Positions 40,522 through 51,078 of a stretch of DNA of 64,000 nucleotides are shown here, piece by piece. The position numbers and the translations under genes were made by a program. The notes under the pieces were generated by a model. It searched no databases and was not told the DNA's origin. It saw only the letters and a list, made by a program, of their open reading frames with translations. Numbering within the stretch: the stretch's first letter is position 1; every line of letters starts with the position of its first letter. Source of the stretch: Bacteroidales bacterium (GTDB lineage Bacteria > Bacteroidota > Bacteroidia > Bacteroidales > VadinHA17); the NCBI GenBank assembly GCA_029932855.1, contig JAOZPG010000007.1, positions 60,494 through 124,493 on the forward strand, read 5' to 3'.

Positions 40522-41802
40522 TCAATATGCAAATAATGGATGCCCTTGCATCATCTCATTAACTTCCTTCCTCACAGCCGCAACATTCTCCTCATTATCT
40601 ATATCGCTAATTACCCGGTCTATAAACCCAACCACAGTCTCCATGGTATCTTCTTTAAAACCGCGGGTTGTTATGGCAGGTGTCCCCACCCTTATCCCTG
40701 AAGTTGTAAAAGGAGTACGGCTGTCAAAGGGTACCATGTTCTTATTAACTGTAATATCAGCTTTCACCAGTGTGTTCTCCACCATCTTACCCGTTACCTC
40801 GGATACTTTGGTTCTCAGGTCTATCAGCATAGAATGGTTGTCTGTACCTCCTGAAACCACCTTGTATCCCTTGTCTATAAATGCCTTTGCCATGGCCTGT
40901 GCATTTTTGAGAACCTGTGCCTGGTATGTTTTAAACTCAGGCTGAAGTGCTTCACCAAAGGCCACTGCCTTGGCCACAATAATATGTTCCAGCGGGCCGC
41001 CCTGTGTTCCCGGGAACACCCCTGAGTTAAGTATTGATGACATCTTCCTTATAACACCTTTTTTGGTTGCCTTGCCCCATGGATTATCAAAGTCCCTGCC
41101 CATAAGTATTAGTCCTCCCCTCGGCCCCCTCAGTGTTTTATGTGTGGTAGATGTAACTATATGAGCATGCTCAAGTGGATTCTGCAGTAGTCCCGCAGCA
41201 ATCAGTCCGGCCGGGTGGGCCATATCTATCATCATCAGTGCCCCAACCTTGTCGGCTATCTCCCTCATCCTCTTATAGTCCCACTCCCTGGAATAAGCTG
41301 AAGCACCACCTACAATAAGCTTTGGTTTTACCTTAAGGGCTATTTCTTCCATACGGTCATAATTAATCCTGCCCGTCTCTTCATCAAGGCCGTAAGCAAC
41401 GGGATTATATAATATACCTGAAAGGTTTACGGGAGACCCGTGTGAGAGGTGCCCCCCATGCGAGAGATCAAGACCCATAAAAGTATCCCCGGGCTTCATC
41501 ACACTTAGAAAAACTGCTGCATTTGCCTGTGCCCCCGAGTGAGGCTGTACATTGGCATATTCGGCATTAAACAATTCCTTCAACCTGTCTATTGCAAGCT
41601 GCTCGGTCTGGTCAACCACCTCGCATCCGCCATAATACCTGTGGCCGGGATAACCTTCGGCATACTTATTATTAAGTACAGAACCCATGGCTTCAAGTAC
41701 CTGGGGACTTACAAAGTTTTCCGATGCTATAAGTTCAATACCATCCAGCTGGCGCCGGTTTTCCTTTTCAATAAGATCAAATGCTGTAGTATCTCTTTTC
41801 AT
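40522..41802 (-). CDS. glyA: Serine hydroxymethyltransferase
   Basis: [51 protein letters not shown]. Start MKRDTTAF at 41802 preferred. Confidence 0.97.
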   Translation of the reverse strand: MKRDTTAFDLIEKENRRQLDGIELIASENFVSPQVLEAMGSVLNNKYAEGYPGHRYYGGCEVVDQTEQLAIDRLKELFNAEYANVQPHSGAQANAAVFLSVMKPGDTFMGLDLSHGGHLSHGSPVNLSGILYNPVAYGLDEETGRINYDRMEEIALKVKPKLIVGGASAYSREWDYKRMREIADKVGALMMIDMAHPAGLIAAGLLQNPLEHAHIVTSTTHKTLRGPRGGLILMGRDFDNPWGKATKKGVIRKMSSILNSGVFPGTQGGPLEHIIVAKAVAFGEALQPEFKTYQAQVLKNAQAMAKAFIDKGYKVVSGGTDNHSMLIDLRTKVSEVTGKMVENTLVKADITVNKNMVPFDSRTPFTTSGIRVGTPAITTRGFKEDTMETVVGFIDRVISDIDNEENVAAVRKEVNEMMQGHPLFAY

Positions 41803-41900
41803 ACTTAAATACTTAAATAATTTTTTATAATCAGCCTGCAATCCACACAAACAAACTTGCCGGCTATTAATATGTTTATGCCAGTGGCAAATTTAATGTT

Positions 41901-43670
41901 TTAAGTCACATCTACCAAGACCTTCCTGTAGGCAGCAAATATCCGGGACTTTGAAATAAAGCCTACATATTTTCCCTCATCAACCACGGGCAGGTTCCAG
42001 GCAACACTATCCCTGAACTTATCAAGGATAAGTTCCAGGTTATCATCAGTACGTATCAGTGCCCGTGGAATTATCATCAGATCTCTGACCAGGGTGCTAT
42101 CATACAGGTCATGCTGAAACATTATTTCCCTTATATTATCAAGGCTAACTATGCCTATCAGTATTTTTTCATTATCCAGAACCGGAAAAATGTTTCTTTT
42201 TGATTTGGAGACTTTCATTACCAGCTTCCCGAGTGACTCATCCGGAGATAGAACAGAAAAATCTTTTTCAATATGCTTTTTCCAGTCCATAAGTGTAAGC
42301 ACAGCCTTATCCTTATCATGAGTTATCAGCTCTCCCCTCCTGGCAAGCCTTTTCGTATATATAGAGTGAGGCTCAAAATACATTATTGTAAGGAAGGAAA
42401 CTGTAGAAGTTATTATCAGTGGTATCAACAAACCGTATCCACCTGTTATCTCGGCAATAAGGAATATTCCTGTCAGTGGAGCATGCATCACCCCGGCCAT
42501 TAGTCCCGCCATACCTGCAAGGGTATAGTTGCTCGATGACAGATTCACAGAGGGTATCCCGTTCAGCAATCCGCTAAAAAAATAACCGGCCACTCCCCCT
42601 GTAAACAATGAAGGGGCAAATATCCCTCCCACACCACCTGCACCGGTTGTAACTGCCATGGCAATGACCTTGAATAATATCAACAATCCCAGGTAAATAA
42701 GTATCAGCCCATACTGATCGATAAGTGAAGCCAGGAAACTATTTCCCAGCACCATAGCACTTTCATCCTTCAGTAAAAAAGAGATGGTCTCATATCCCTC
42801 ACCATAGAGAGCCGGAAAAACAAATATAAATATCCCCAGTGCCAGTCCCCCTGCAAATATCCTTATGCTCCTTCTCCTAATCGATGCCAGTTTAGACTCT
42901 ATAAATCCTGTTGTACGCGTAAAATAAAATGATATCAATCCTGTGAATACACCTAGTAGTGCATAAAAAGGAATATCAGACAGGCTGTATGTCTCGCGCA
43001 GGACAAAAGAAAAAAGAAAGCTCTTCCCCATAAGCAGAAAGGCCATAATAGTAGCCATAACAGAAGAAATAAGCAAAGGCACTATAGATGAAAGTGTAAG
43101 GTCAAGCATGAGCACCTCGAGAGTAAATACCACTCCGGCTATTGGGGCCTGAAAAATCCCGGCAATAGCACCTGCAGCACCACAGCCCAACATAAGGGTC
43201 CTGTCCCTGTAGTTCATGTGAAGCCATTTGCCAAGTGATGATCCCAGTGAAGCACCTGTAAGCACTATGGGTGCCTCAGCTCCCACCGATCCGCCAAAAC
43301 CAATAGTAAGCGAACTGGCTGCCATGGAGGAATAATTATTATGAAATTTCAGTATGCTGTTCTTCCTGGATATGGCAAACAGTATCTTGCTGACACCATG
43401 ACTTATATCGTCCTTAACAATAAAACCCACGAACAGGGCGGTGAGGATTATCCCCAGAAGAGGTAGTCCGAAATACAAAAGATTGCTCGAATTTATTGAA
43501 AGCGAAGTATTAAGGAGCAGCAAGAGGTAATGAATTGCCGATTTCAACAATACTGCGGCAAGACCACTTATGATACCTACAAAAAAACTCGTGATCAGCA
43601 AAAATTGCCTTGGAGGAATATGCTTTGTTCTCCAGATAAATATTTTCCTTAGTAAACCCCTTGATCTCAT
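41901..43670 (-). CDS. ClC-family chloride channel/transporter with C-terminal CBS pair (paralog 1)
   Basis: GFGGSVGAEAPIVLTG; FQAPIAGVVFTLEVLM; GAGGVGGIFAPSLFTGG; CBS domains. Confidence 0.94.
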   Translation of the reverse strand: MRSRGLLRKIFIWRTKHIPPRQFLLITSFFVGIISGLAAVLLKSAIHYLLLLLNTSLSINSSNLLYFGLPLLGIILTALFVGFIVKDDISHGVSKILFAISRKNSILKFHNNYSSMAASSLTIGFGGSVGAEAPIVLTGASLGSSLGKWLHMNYRDRTLMLGCGAAGAIAGIFQAPIAGVVFTLEVLMLDLTLSSIVPLLISSVMATIMAFLLMGKSFLFSFVLRETYSLSDIPFYALLGVFTGLISFYFTRTTGFIESKLASIRRRSIRIFAGGLALGIFIFVFPALYGEGYETISFLLKDESAMVLGNSFLASLIDQYGLILIYLGLLILFKVIAMAVTTGAGGVGGIFAPSLFTGGVAGYFFSGLLNGIPSVNLSSSNYTLAGMAGLMAGVMHAPLTGIFLIAEITGGYGLLIPLIITSTVSFLTIMYFEPHSIYTKRLARRGELITHDKDKAVLTLMDWKKHIEKDFSVLSPDESLGKLVMKVSKSKRNIFPVLDNEKILIGIVSLDNIREIMFQHDLYDSTLVRDLMIIPRALIRTDDNLELILDKFRDSVAWNLPVVDEGKYVGFISKSRIFAAYRKVLVDVT

Positions 43671-43695
43671 GGGGATAAAAGTATAAATATAAATA

Positions 43696-45468
43696 TTAAT
43701 CCTCAGACATATCCTTTATTAATTCACGGTACTTGGAAAAAACATTTGCCCTGGAAACAAAACCCAGATATTTTCCCTCATCAAGCACAGCAAGGTTATA
43801 GTGTGAAGATCCATGAAACTTGGAAGCCACTTCTTCCATCGAGTCTGTGGGAGAAACTACGGGCGTTGGCATAAACATGAGATCTCTTACATATGTAGTA
43901 TCATACATGCCCGGTTTAAATACTATATCACGAATATCATTCAGCCATACCATCCCGAGAAATATTCCTTCTGCATCAAGAACAGGAAAAATATTTCTTT
44001 CAGACTTAGAGATAAGCTTTACAAGCTCACCGAGTGTTTCATCAGGACCGATAGGATTGAACTTTGTTTCAATAAGATCTCTCACCTCCATCAGCGACAA
44101 GGCCGTTCTATCCTGATGATGGGTAAATAATTCTCCCCTTTTAGCCAACTGGTATGTATATACCGAGCTTGGCTGAAACAATCTTATCGTGGCATAAGAC
44201 AGGGTTGCAGTTATCATAAGTGGCAATAAGAGTTCATAGCCACCGGTGATCTCTGCAATAAGGAAGATGCCTGTAAGAGGGGCATGAATAACACCTGACA
44301 GCAGTCCCCCCATGGCAACCAGTGAGAAGTTCTGCTCATTAAGCTCAATTCCAAGGTAATCCAGTAGCTTCCCAAAAAACAGGCCTGCATTGGCACCGAC
44401 AAAAAGAGCAGGGGCAAAAACTCCCCCAACTCCTCCTGCCCCGAAGGTAAGAGATGTTGCAATAACCTTCAACCCGACAATCATTAACAGTAGTGTCAAC
44501 ACCTGGAAAATATTCTTATCCATACCGGAGAAGAAGTTATTGGAAAATAAGTGATCAACGCTGCCATGCAGGGCAGTGTTGGTTGACTCATATCCTTCTC
44601 CGTATAGAGAAGGAAAGACCAGAATCAATCCGCCCAGTAAAACAGCCCCTATAAGCAGCCTCCACTGCCATTTCTTTATTTTTTCAAATAAACCTGCCAC
44701 CCATATATAGGTTCTTATGAAGTATAAGGACACCAGTCCCGTAAACACCCCCAGCAAAGCAAAGTAAGGTAACTCTGAAAGATTATATGATTCAATATCA
44801 GAAATAACATAAAGGGTGTCCTGCCCTAAAAATAAATAAGATGTTATTGCACCCGTCACCGATGCGATAAGCAAAGGAATAATAGTAGCCATGGTAAGGT
44901 TTATCATTATAACCTCCAGTGCAAAAACCACAGCAGCAATGGGAGCCTTAAAAATTGCAGCCATTGCCCCGGCTGAAGCACATCCAAGCATTAATACCAC
45001 CTGCCGGTAATTGAGGCCAAACAACCTGCCAAGATTAGAGCCTATTGCCGCACCTGTCGCCAGTGTTGGCCCCTCCAGTCCCACTGAACCGCCAAAACCA
45101 ACAGTCAGTGAGCTGGCAATTACTGAAGAAAATATATTATGAGGAGGTATCTTTCCATTCCTTTTTGATATGGAATACAGGACTGTGGGAATACCATGAT
45201 CAACTTTTTTGCGCAGCAGGTATTTTATGAAAACCATAACCAGCACAAGTCCCGCCAGTGGAAGGAGCAGGCTTATATAAAAGCTCCCCGAATAATTATG
45301 CAGGCTTTCGAGACTGTGTTTTATCAGGTGCACAAGGTTCTTAATAATAACCGCACCCAGTCCCGCAAGCAATCCCGTGAAGAAACTCAGGAACATAATA
45401 AACTGGCGCTCCTTTACATAACGGATACGCCATTTATATGCTTTCAATAATAACCTTCTGAGATGCAT
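43696..45468 (-). CDS. ClC-family chloride channel/transporter with C-terminal CBS pair (paralog 2)
   Basis: DHGIPTVLYS; GFGGSVGLEGPTLATG; FKAPIAAVVFALEVIM; GAGGVGGVFAPALFVG; CBS domains. Confidence 0.95.
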   Translation of the reverse strand: MHLRRLLLKAYKWRIRYVKERQFIMFLSFFTGLLAGLGAVIIKNLVHLIKHSLESLHNYSGSFYISLLLPLAGLVLVMVFIKYLLRKKVDHGIPTVLYSISKRNGKIPPHNIFSSVIASSLTVGFGGSVGLEGPTLATGAAIGSNLGRLFGLNYRQVVLMLGCASAGAMAAIFKAPIAAVVFALEVIMINLTMATIIPLLIASVTGAITSYLFLGQDTLYVISDIESYNLSELPYFALLGVFTGLVSLYFIRTYIWVAGLFEKIKKWQWRLLIGAVLLGGLILVFPSLYGEGYESTNTALHGSVDHLFSNNFFSGMDKNIFQVLTLLLMIVGLKVIATSLTFGAGGVGGVFAPALFVGANAGLFFGKLLDYLGIELNEQNFSLVAMGGLLSGVIHAPLTGIFLIAEITGGYELLLPLMITATLSYATIRLFQPSSVYTYQLAKRGELFTHHQDRTALSLMEVRDLIETKFNPIGPDETLGELVKLISKSERNIFPVLDAEGIFLGMVWLNDIRDIVFKPGMYDTTYVRDLMFMPTPVVSPTDSMEEVASKFHGSSHYNLAVLDEGKYLGFVSRANVFSKYRELIKDMSED

Positions 45469-45566
45469 GTCTAATTATACCTGAACAAAATTTAATGTAA
45501 TAAGTTTACTCAATTTATTATGAATATTTTATATATCCTATTAATAAAAAGTTACAAACTTATTAT

Positions 45567-45652
45567 AAATATCCTTCACAAATTTTAATATAAAAAACTT
45601 ATACAAGATAAATATCCTGCACAGCTTTCAATATAATAGTTTTGAAACATGA
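45567..45652. repeat. Degenerate 43-bp direct repeat in AT-rich intergenic region
   Basis: AAATATCCTTCACAAATTTTAATATAA... and AAATATCCTGCACAGCTTTCAATATAA... spaced 43 bp. Confidence 0.5.
45637..45644 (+). promoter_or_regulatory. -7 box TAGTTTTG upstream of the nitronate monooxygenase-like gene
   Basis: Exact TAnnTTTG, 85 nt before the ATG. Confidence 0.4.
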
Positions 45653-45728
45653 AAGATAATATCTTTATTAATGTCCTTCTTCTAATATCACTATAAAATT
45701 TTAATTTTAAGGCAGCTAATAAGAAATA

Positions 45729-46679
45729 ATGCCTATGGATCTGTCTGAATCAAGAGTGAGCAAGCTTTTTGGAATAAGTTATCCCATTATACAGGGAGGT
45801 ATGGTGTGGTGCTCGGGCTGGAAGCTTGCATCTGCGGTAAGCAATGCCGGGGGACTGGGAATAATCGGTTCGGGTTCAATGAGTCCCGGACTACTGAAAG
45901 AACATATAAGGAAAACCCGTGAAGCAACAAAAAAAGCCTTTGCGGTAAACGTGCCACTTCTTACATCGCATACCGAAGAAATATTAAAGATTATTGTAGC
46001 CGAAAAGGTAAGTATTGTTTTTACAGCAGCCGGGAACCCTAAAATATGGACACCTTTCCTGAAGGAAAACGGCATTACAGTGGCCCATGTTGTGGGAGGA
46101 AGCAAATATGCGGTAAAGTGTGAAGAAGCCGGTGTTGATGCAGTGGTGGCAGAAGGTTTTGAGGCAGGCGGACATAACAGCCGGGAAGAAACCACAACGT
46201 TTACTCTTATCCCGGAAGCCAGGAAAGCTATTTCCCTCCCGCTGATCGCTGCAGGAGGCATTGCATCGGGCAGGGCAATGCTTGCAGCAATGGCCCTGGG
46301 TGCCGAAGGCGTTCAGATGGGTTCTGTATTTGCAGCATCTGAGGAATCGTCTGCACACATATCCTTTAAGAAAAAGATAATCAAAGCAGCTGAGGGAGAC
46401 ACCAGGCTTACAATGAAAAAACTTATCCCTGTACGAATGCTGAAAAACGAATTATACAGGCGCATAGAAGAAGCCTCGGTATCGGGAAAAAGCAGGGCGG
46501 AAATTATGGATATCATGGGCAGGGACAAAGCCCGCCTGGGAATGTTTGAAGGAGATATTGATGAAGGTGCACTTGAAATAGGACAGGTATCCTCTATGAT
46601 TAAGGAGATCAGGCCCGCAGAAGAAATAATTAAGTCTCTTATTAAAGAATATATACAAGTGCGGAAAGCTTTATTATAA
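45729..46679 (+). CDS. Nitronate monooxygenase / FabK-like 2-nitropropane dioxygenase family
   Basis: SYPIIQGGMVWCSGWKLASAVSNAGGLGIIGSG; AEGFEAGGHNS; AAGGIASGRAMLAAMALGAEGVQMGSVF. Confidence 0.9.
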   Translation: MPMDLSESRVSKLFGISYPIIQGGMVWCSGWKLASAVSNAGGLGIIGSGSMSPGLLKEHIRKTREATKKAFAVNVPLLTSHTEEILKIIVAEKVSIVFTAAGNPKIWTPFLKENGITVAHVVGGSKYAVKCEEAGVDAVVAEGFEAGGHNSREETTTFTLIPEARKAISLPLIAAGGIASGRAMLAAMALGAEGVQMGSVFAASEESSAHISFKKKIIKAAEGDTRLTMKKLIPVRMLKNELYRRIEEASVSGKSRAEIMDIMGRDKARLGMFEGDIDEGALEIGQVSSMIKEIRPAEEIIKSLIKEYIQVRKALL

Positions 46680-46753
46680 AGCAAAGAAAAAATATAATAA
46701 ATACTTTTGTTAATGAGTTTTACAAAAAAGAAGGTTTGGATTAAAAAAGCCCT

Positions 46754-48208
46754 ATGAGATCCCTGATCATAATAATTTCTTTTGTTTTCACTTTTATTGG
46801 CATACTGGGAGCACAAATACCAGATCCTCCGCTAATCCAGGTTGTAAGAATTGAGCCCTTTACAGGCCTGAAAACAGTTGACTGGCTTCCCGGCGGATCG
46901 GCAGGTGTTAATGCATATATAATACATAAAAAAAAGGGAAACATTAATATAGCTATCGATACGGTTTATGGGATAGACAAAACTTCTTACTCCTGGAATG
47001 AAAATGATAATTTTATTACAACAGGGCCCCTGACTGTTACTGTATCTGCATGGGATACAACAAATGATGAGGAAAGTAAGTTGCCCGGACACCACAGTAC
47101 AGTTTATCTGGAAGCCAGGCTTGATGAATGCAGCTACAATCTAAGACTTGAATGGAGCAATTATACAGGCTGGGGCGACAGCCTTGATTATTACGTAGTG
47201 TTCAGGAACAATGTTCCACTTGATACATTGAATAATCAGGCCAGACTGTATTCCGATCCCGGGATTTCGGCAAAACAGTTTTATCATTACTACATACTGG
47301 CACATCATAAAGCCGGCAGGATCTCAACATCCAATGGAGACACCCTGAGTGCAACTTTCAAAACCCCACCTGAATATATCTATGCATTAGGTAACGAAAT
47401 AAGCGGGCAAAGATCCATCGAGCTGTTCTTTGATATAGGTTCCGGATCGGAGCTGGAAAGCTATTACCTGCTGCGTGCCACCAGGGCAGACGGGACTTAC
47501 GATACTGTTCAAAGTTTCACATACCAGGGTGAAGGACAGATAAGCCTCATTGATGAACTGCCTGAAGAAAAACCTTACTACTATAAACTGGCATCCATAA
47601 ACCTGTGCGGAAAGCCTGCAAGGATGTCCAACCTCAGCTCTGCCATATTCCTGTCGTCTGAAAACAAAAATATGACAAACCGGCTGAGATGGAATAAATA
47701 CCTGGAATGGGACGGGGGAGTATATAAGTATAAGATATACAGGAGCATTGACGACGGAGCACCCCTGTTCCTCGATGAACTGGCCCCTGCCGACACGTTT
47801 TATGTTGATGATATTTCAGATGCAGCCATGCAGGGCAATAAAGGGAAATACTGCTATTACATAGAGGCTTACGGCAATAACACCCTGCCGGAAAAAGCCA
47901 TATCAGGCACCAGCTGTGTCTATGCAGGTCCAATGATATATATGCCCAATGCTTTTACTCCCGATGATGACGGTATAAATGAAGAATTTTGGCCGGTATT
48001 AAACTTCCTGCCCTCTGAATACATTTTTGTAATAAGAAACCGCTGGGGAAATACACTTTTTCAGACAAATGATCCAAACGGACGCTGGGATGGCAGCTAT
48101 GCAGGAGATAAAGTTCCGGGAGGGGTTTATATTTATTTTGTAAGAGCAGTTTCACAAGACGGAAAAGCTATTGAAAAAGAAGGGCGCTTAAATGTACTTT
48201 ACCATTAA
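46754..48208 (+). CDS. Secreted protein with fibronectin-like repeats and gliding-motility-associated (T9SS type B) C-terminal domain
   Basis: Signal peptide; C-terminus MPNAFTPDDDGINEEFWPV...FVIRNRWGNTLFQTNDPNGRWDGSYAGDKVPGGVYIYFVRA. Confidence 0.9.
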   Translation: MRSLIIIISFVFTFIGILGAQIPDPPLIQVVRIEPFTGLKTVDWLPGGSAGVNAYIIHKKKGNINIAIDTVYGIDKTSYSWNENDNFITTGPLTVTVSAWDTTNDEESKLPGHHSTVYLEARLDECSYNLRLEWSNYTGWGDSLDYYVVFRNNVPLDTLNNQARLYSDPGISAKQFYHYYILAHHKAGRISTSNGDTLSATFKTPPEYIYALGNEISGQRSIELFFDIGSGSELESYYLLRATRADGTYDTVQSFTYQGEGQISLIDELPEEKPYYYKLASINLCGKPARMSNLSSAIFLSSENKNMTNRLRWNKYLEWDGGVYKYKIYRSIDDGAPLFLDELAPADTFYVDDISDAAMQGNKGKYCYYIEAYGNNTLPEKAISGTSCVYAGPMIYMPNAFTPDDDGINEEFWPVLNFLPSEYIFVIRNRWGNTLFQTNDPNGRWDGSYAGDKVPGGVYIYFVRAVSQDGKAIEKEGRLNVLYH

Positions 48209-48226
48209 TTTTTAGTGAAGAAAATC

Positions 48227-48234
48227 TATCTTTG
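48227..48234 (+). promoter_or_regulatory. -7 box TATCTTTG adjacent to the relA/spoT start
   Basis: TATCTTTG ends 5 nt before ATG 48240. Confidence 0.45.
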
Positions 48235-48239
48235 CTATT

Positions 48240-50468
48240 ATGTCTATTATTTCACAACACGACCAGCAGCTTATTAAGAAGGAATTCGATGCTCTTCTTG
48301 ATAATCTGCAAAGGGTAACCACCAGAAATAATAAGGACAAGATCAGAAAAGCTTTCAATCTGGCCTACGAGGCACACAAGGGACAGAAAAGACGATCAGG
48401 TGAGCCTTATATCCTTCACCCTATAGCTGTGGCCAGGATAGTCAGTGAAGAAATGGGACTGGGAACAGTATCAATATGCGCATCTCTTCTGCATGATGTT
48501 GTAGAGGACACAGAGTATGACCTTGAAATTATTGAAAGTAATTTCGGGAAGAGTATAGCCTCAATAATCAACGGGCTCACAAAAATACCCGAACTCTTCG
48601 ACCATAAATCATCACTGCAGGCTGAGAATTTCAGAAAAATGCTGCTAACCCTTTCGGATGATATAAGGGTTATACTGATAAAACTTGCTGACCGCCTGCA
48701 TAACATGCGCACCCTGGGCTCCATGCCGCCACATAAAATATTAAAAATATCGGGAGAAACGATTTACCTTTATGCTCCCCTGGCACACCGCCTTGGATTC
48801 TATGCCATTAAGACAGAACTGGAGGACCTTAGTCTGAAATACAGGCACAACAAGGTTTACAAACAAATAGAAAAACAGATCCAGCTGAATAAGGCGAAAA
48901 GAATTAATGAAATAAGCAAATTCTCCCTCCCCATAATCGGCAAGCTCAATTCATCGGGACTGAAATACGATATAAGCGGAAGACCCAAATCTATTTATTC
49001 CATCTGGAACAAGATGCAATCGAAAAAGATATCATTTGAAGAGGTTTACGACCTGCTTGCAATAAGGATAGTTTTCGAGTCTGAAGAAGGAATACCTGAA
49101 AAGACACAGTGCTGGAATATATATTCCATGATAACCGATATCTACCTTCCCAAGCCCGACAGGCTGCGGGATTGGGTATCCAAGCCAAAGGCCAACGGTT
49201 ACGAGGCACTGCATTGCACCGTGATGGGTCCCCAGGGGAAATGGGCAGAGATTCAGATACGCTCAGAACGTATGGATGAGATAGCTGAGAAAGGTCTTGC
49301 TGCACACTGGAAATATAAAAAGAATGGTACCGGCGAAGATAGTGAACTCGAGAAATGGATAAAAAAAATAAAAGAGCTTCTTGAAGATTCATCATCCGAC
49401 GCCATAGAGTTCCTGGATGACTTCAAGCTTAACCTTTTCTCATCTGAGATACTTGTGTTCACACCAAAAGGGCATATAAAATCCATCCCTAAGAATGCCA
49501 CAGTACTCGATTTTGCATACGAAATACATAGCGAAATAGGCAATAAGGCCATAGGTGCCAAGGTAAACCGTAAGCTGGTGCCTTTCAGTTATAAGCTCAG
49601 ATCCAGTGACCAGGTAGAGATAATCACTTCCGATAAAAGCAAGCCCAAACAGGAATGGCTTAATTATGTAACAACTGCCAAGGCAAAGTCCAACATTACA
49701 AAATCCCTGAAATCTGAAATATCTAACAGGATAGAACGGGGAAAAGAAATACTTGAAAAAGAACTTAATAAACACAATGTAAAACCCTCATCAAGGGTTT
49801 TTAAAAAACTGCTGCCTGCATATGAAGTAAGTAGTAAGGATCAGCTATATAGCATGATAGGCAGTGGGATAATAAAGCTTAACGACCTTAAAAAAGTACT
49901 TGGAAAGAAATCGAAAAGCAAGTTGGTAAGATACTGGGAACTTTCTTTCGGAAAACAAAAGTCACAAGTCCAGGAAAAAACTAATAATAAATTCGATTTT
50001 AAACATCCCTTCCTTTTGCATGAGAATCCTGACAATCCAGGGGCAGAATACAGTCTTGCCAACTGTTGCAATCCAATACCCGGAGATAATGTTATTGGAT
50101 ACCGTGACAAAAGCGGAAGCATTATTATTCACAAATCAGACTGCAATGAAGCAGTTAAACTCATGTCTCAACATGGCGATCGTATTGTAAGTGCCAGGTG
50201 GACTACACACAAAGTTCTTTCATACCTGGCGAGAATCACATTGGTGGGAATAGATAAGATAGGAATGATAAGGGATATTACCGAAGTTATATCCAAACAA
50301 CTCAGTGTTAACATAAGGACACTCAACTTAGAGGTTCATGATGAAATATTCGAAGCACAGGTAGATATTTATGTTCACAATACAGCAGACCTGAATAATT
50401 TAATTCTTAACCTTAGCAAGATAAAAGGCATTGATAATGTGAACCGGGCAGAGATAACAACCCCTTAG
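48240..50468 (+). CDS. RelA/SpoT family bifunctional (p)ppGpp synthetase/hydrolase
   Basis: HD: SLLHDVVEDTEYD; synthetase: DLLAIRIVF, PKANGYEALHCTVMGPQGKWAEIQIRSERMDEIAEKGLAAHWKYK; TGS and ACT C-terminal. Confidence 0.96.
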   Translation: MSIISQHDQQLIKKEFDALLDNLQRVTTRNNKDKIRKAFNLAYEAHKGQKRRSGEPYILHPIAVARIVSEEMGLGTVSICASLLHDVVEDTEYDLEIIESNFGKSIASIINGLTKIPELFDHKSSLQAENFRKMLLTLSDDIRVILIKLADRLHNMRTLGSMPPHKILKISGETIYLYAPLAHRLGFYAIKTELEDLSLKYRHNKVYKQIEKQIQLNKAKRINEISKFSLPIIGKLNSSGLKYDISGRPKSIYSIWNKMQSKKISFEEVYDLLAIRIVFESEEGIPEKTQCWNIYSMITDIYLPKPDRLRDWVSKPKANGYEALHCTVMGPQGKWAEIQIRSERMDEIAEKGLAAHWKYKKNGTGEDSELEKWIKKIKELLEDSSSDAIEFLDDFKLNLFSSEILVFTPKGHIKSIPKNATVLDFAYEIHSEIGNKAIGAKVNRKLVPFSYKLRSSDQVEIITSDKSKPKQEWLNYVTTAKAKSNITKSLKSEISNRIERGKEILEKELNKHNVKPSSRVFKKLLPAYEVSSKDQLYSMIGSGIIKLNDLKKVLGKKSKSKLVRYWELSFGKQKSQVQEKTNNKFDFKHPFLLHENPDNPGAEYSLANCCNPIPGDNVIGYRDKSGSIIIHKSDCNEAVKLMSQHGDRIVSARWTTHKVLSYLARITLVGIDKIGMIRDITEVISKQLSVNIRTLNLEVHDEIFEAQVDIYVHNTADLNNLILNLSKIKGIDNVNRAEITTP

Positions 50469-50575
50469 CTTTTTAAATTAATTCTAAATAGTGTCTTATT
50501 TTTAAATTAATTGATTAAATTTAAGCGCTGTAAAACCAAGCTACAGCTTATTAGTAATGAGTGAAAACACCAATA

Positions 50576-51037
50576 ATGAGTGAAGACACCAAACAAACCG
50601 TAAAGCAGATTTTCACAAAGTACCTTGAGAAAAAGGGACATAGGAAGACCCCTGAGAGATACGCCATTCTTGATGAGATATATTCAAGAGACGGGCATTT
50701 CGATATTGAGTCTCTGTATATCTTTATGAAAAATAAGAACTACAGGGTGAGTCGGGCAACGCTTTACAACACCATAGAACTCCTTCTCGACTGCAACCTG
50801 GTCATCAAACACCAATTCGGAAAAAATATTGCTCAATTTGAAAAAGCATATAACTGCAGTCAGCACGATCATCTTATAGATAGTGCTACAGGGCAGGTAA
50901 TTGAATTTTGTGATCCCAGGATACAGGAAATAATAAAAACCGCCAGCGAACTGAACAACTTCAAGCCACTTTATCATTCCTTATATATTTACGGTGTAAT
51001 AGAAGAGGATGACAGTGAGAAAAAGGGGAAAAAATAA
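50576..51037 (+). CDS. Fur family transcriptional regulator
   Basis: [56 protein letters not shown]...VIEF. Alternative start GTG 50561. Confidence 0.92.
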   Translation: MSEDTKQTVKQIFTKYLEKKGHRKTPERYAILDEIYSRDGHFDIESLYIFMKNKNYRVSRATLYNTIELLLDCNLVIKHQFGKNIAQFEKAYNCSQHDHLIDSATGQVIEFCDPRIQEIIKTASELNNFKPLYHSLYIYGVIEEDDSEKKGKK

Positions 51038-51078
51038 AATATTTTATACCTTGCGGCTCTGTTTAAATAAGTGAAAAA

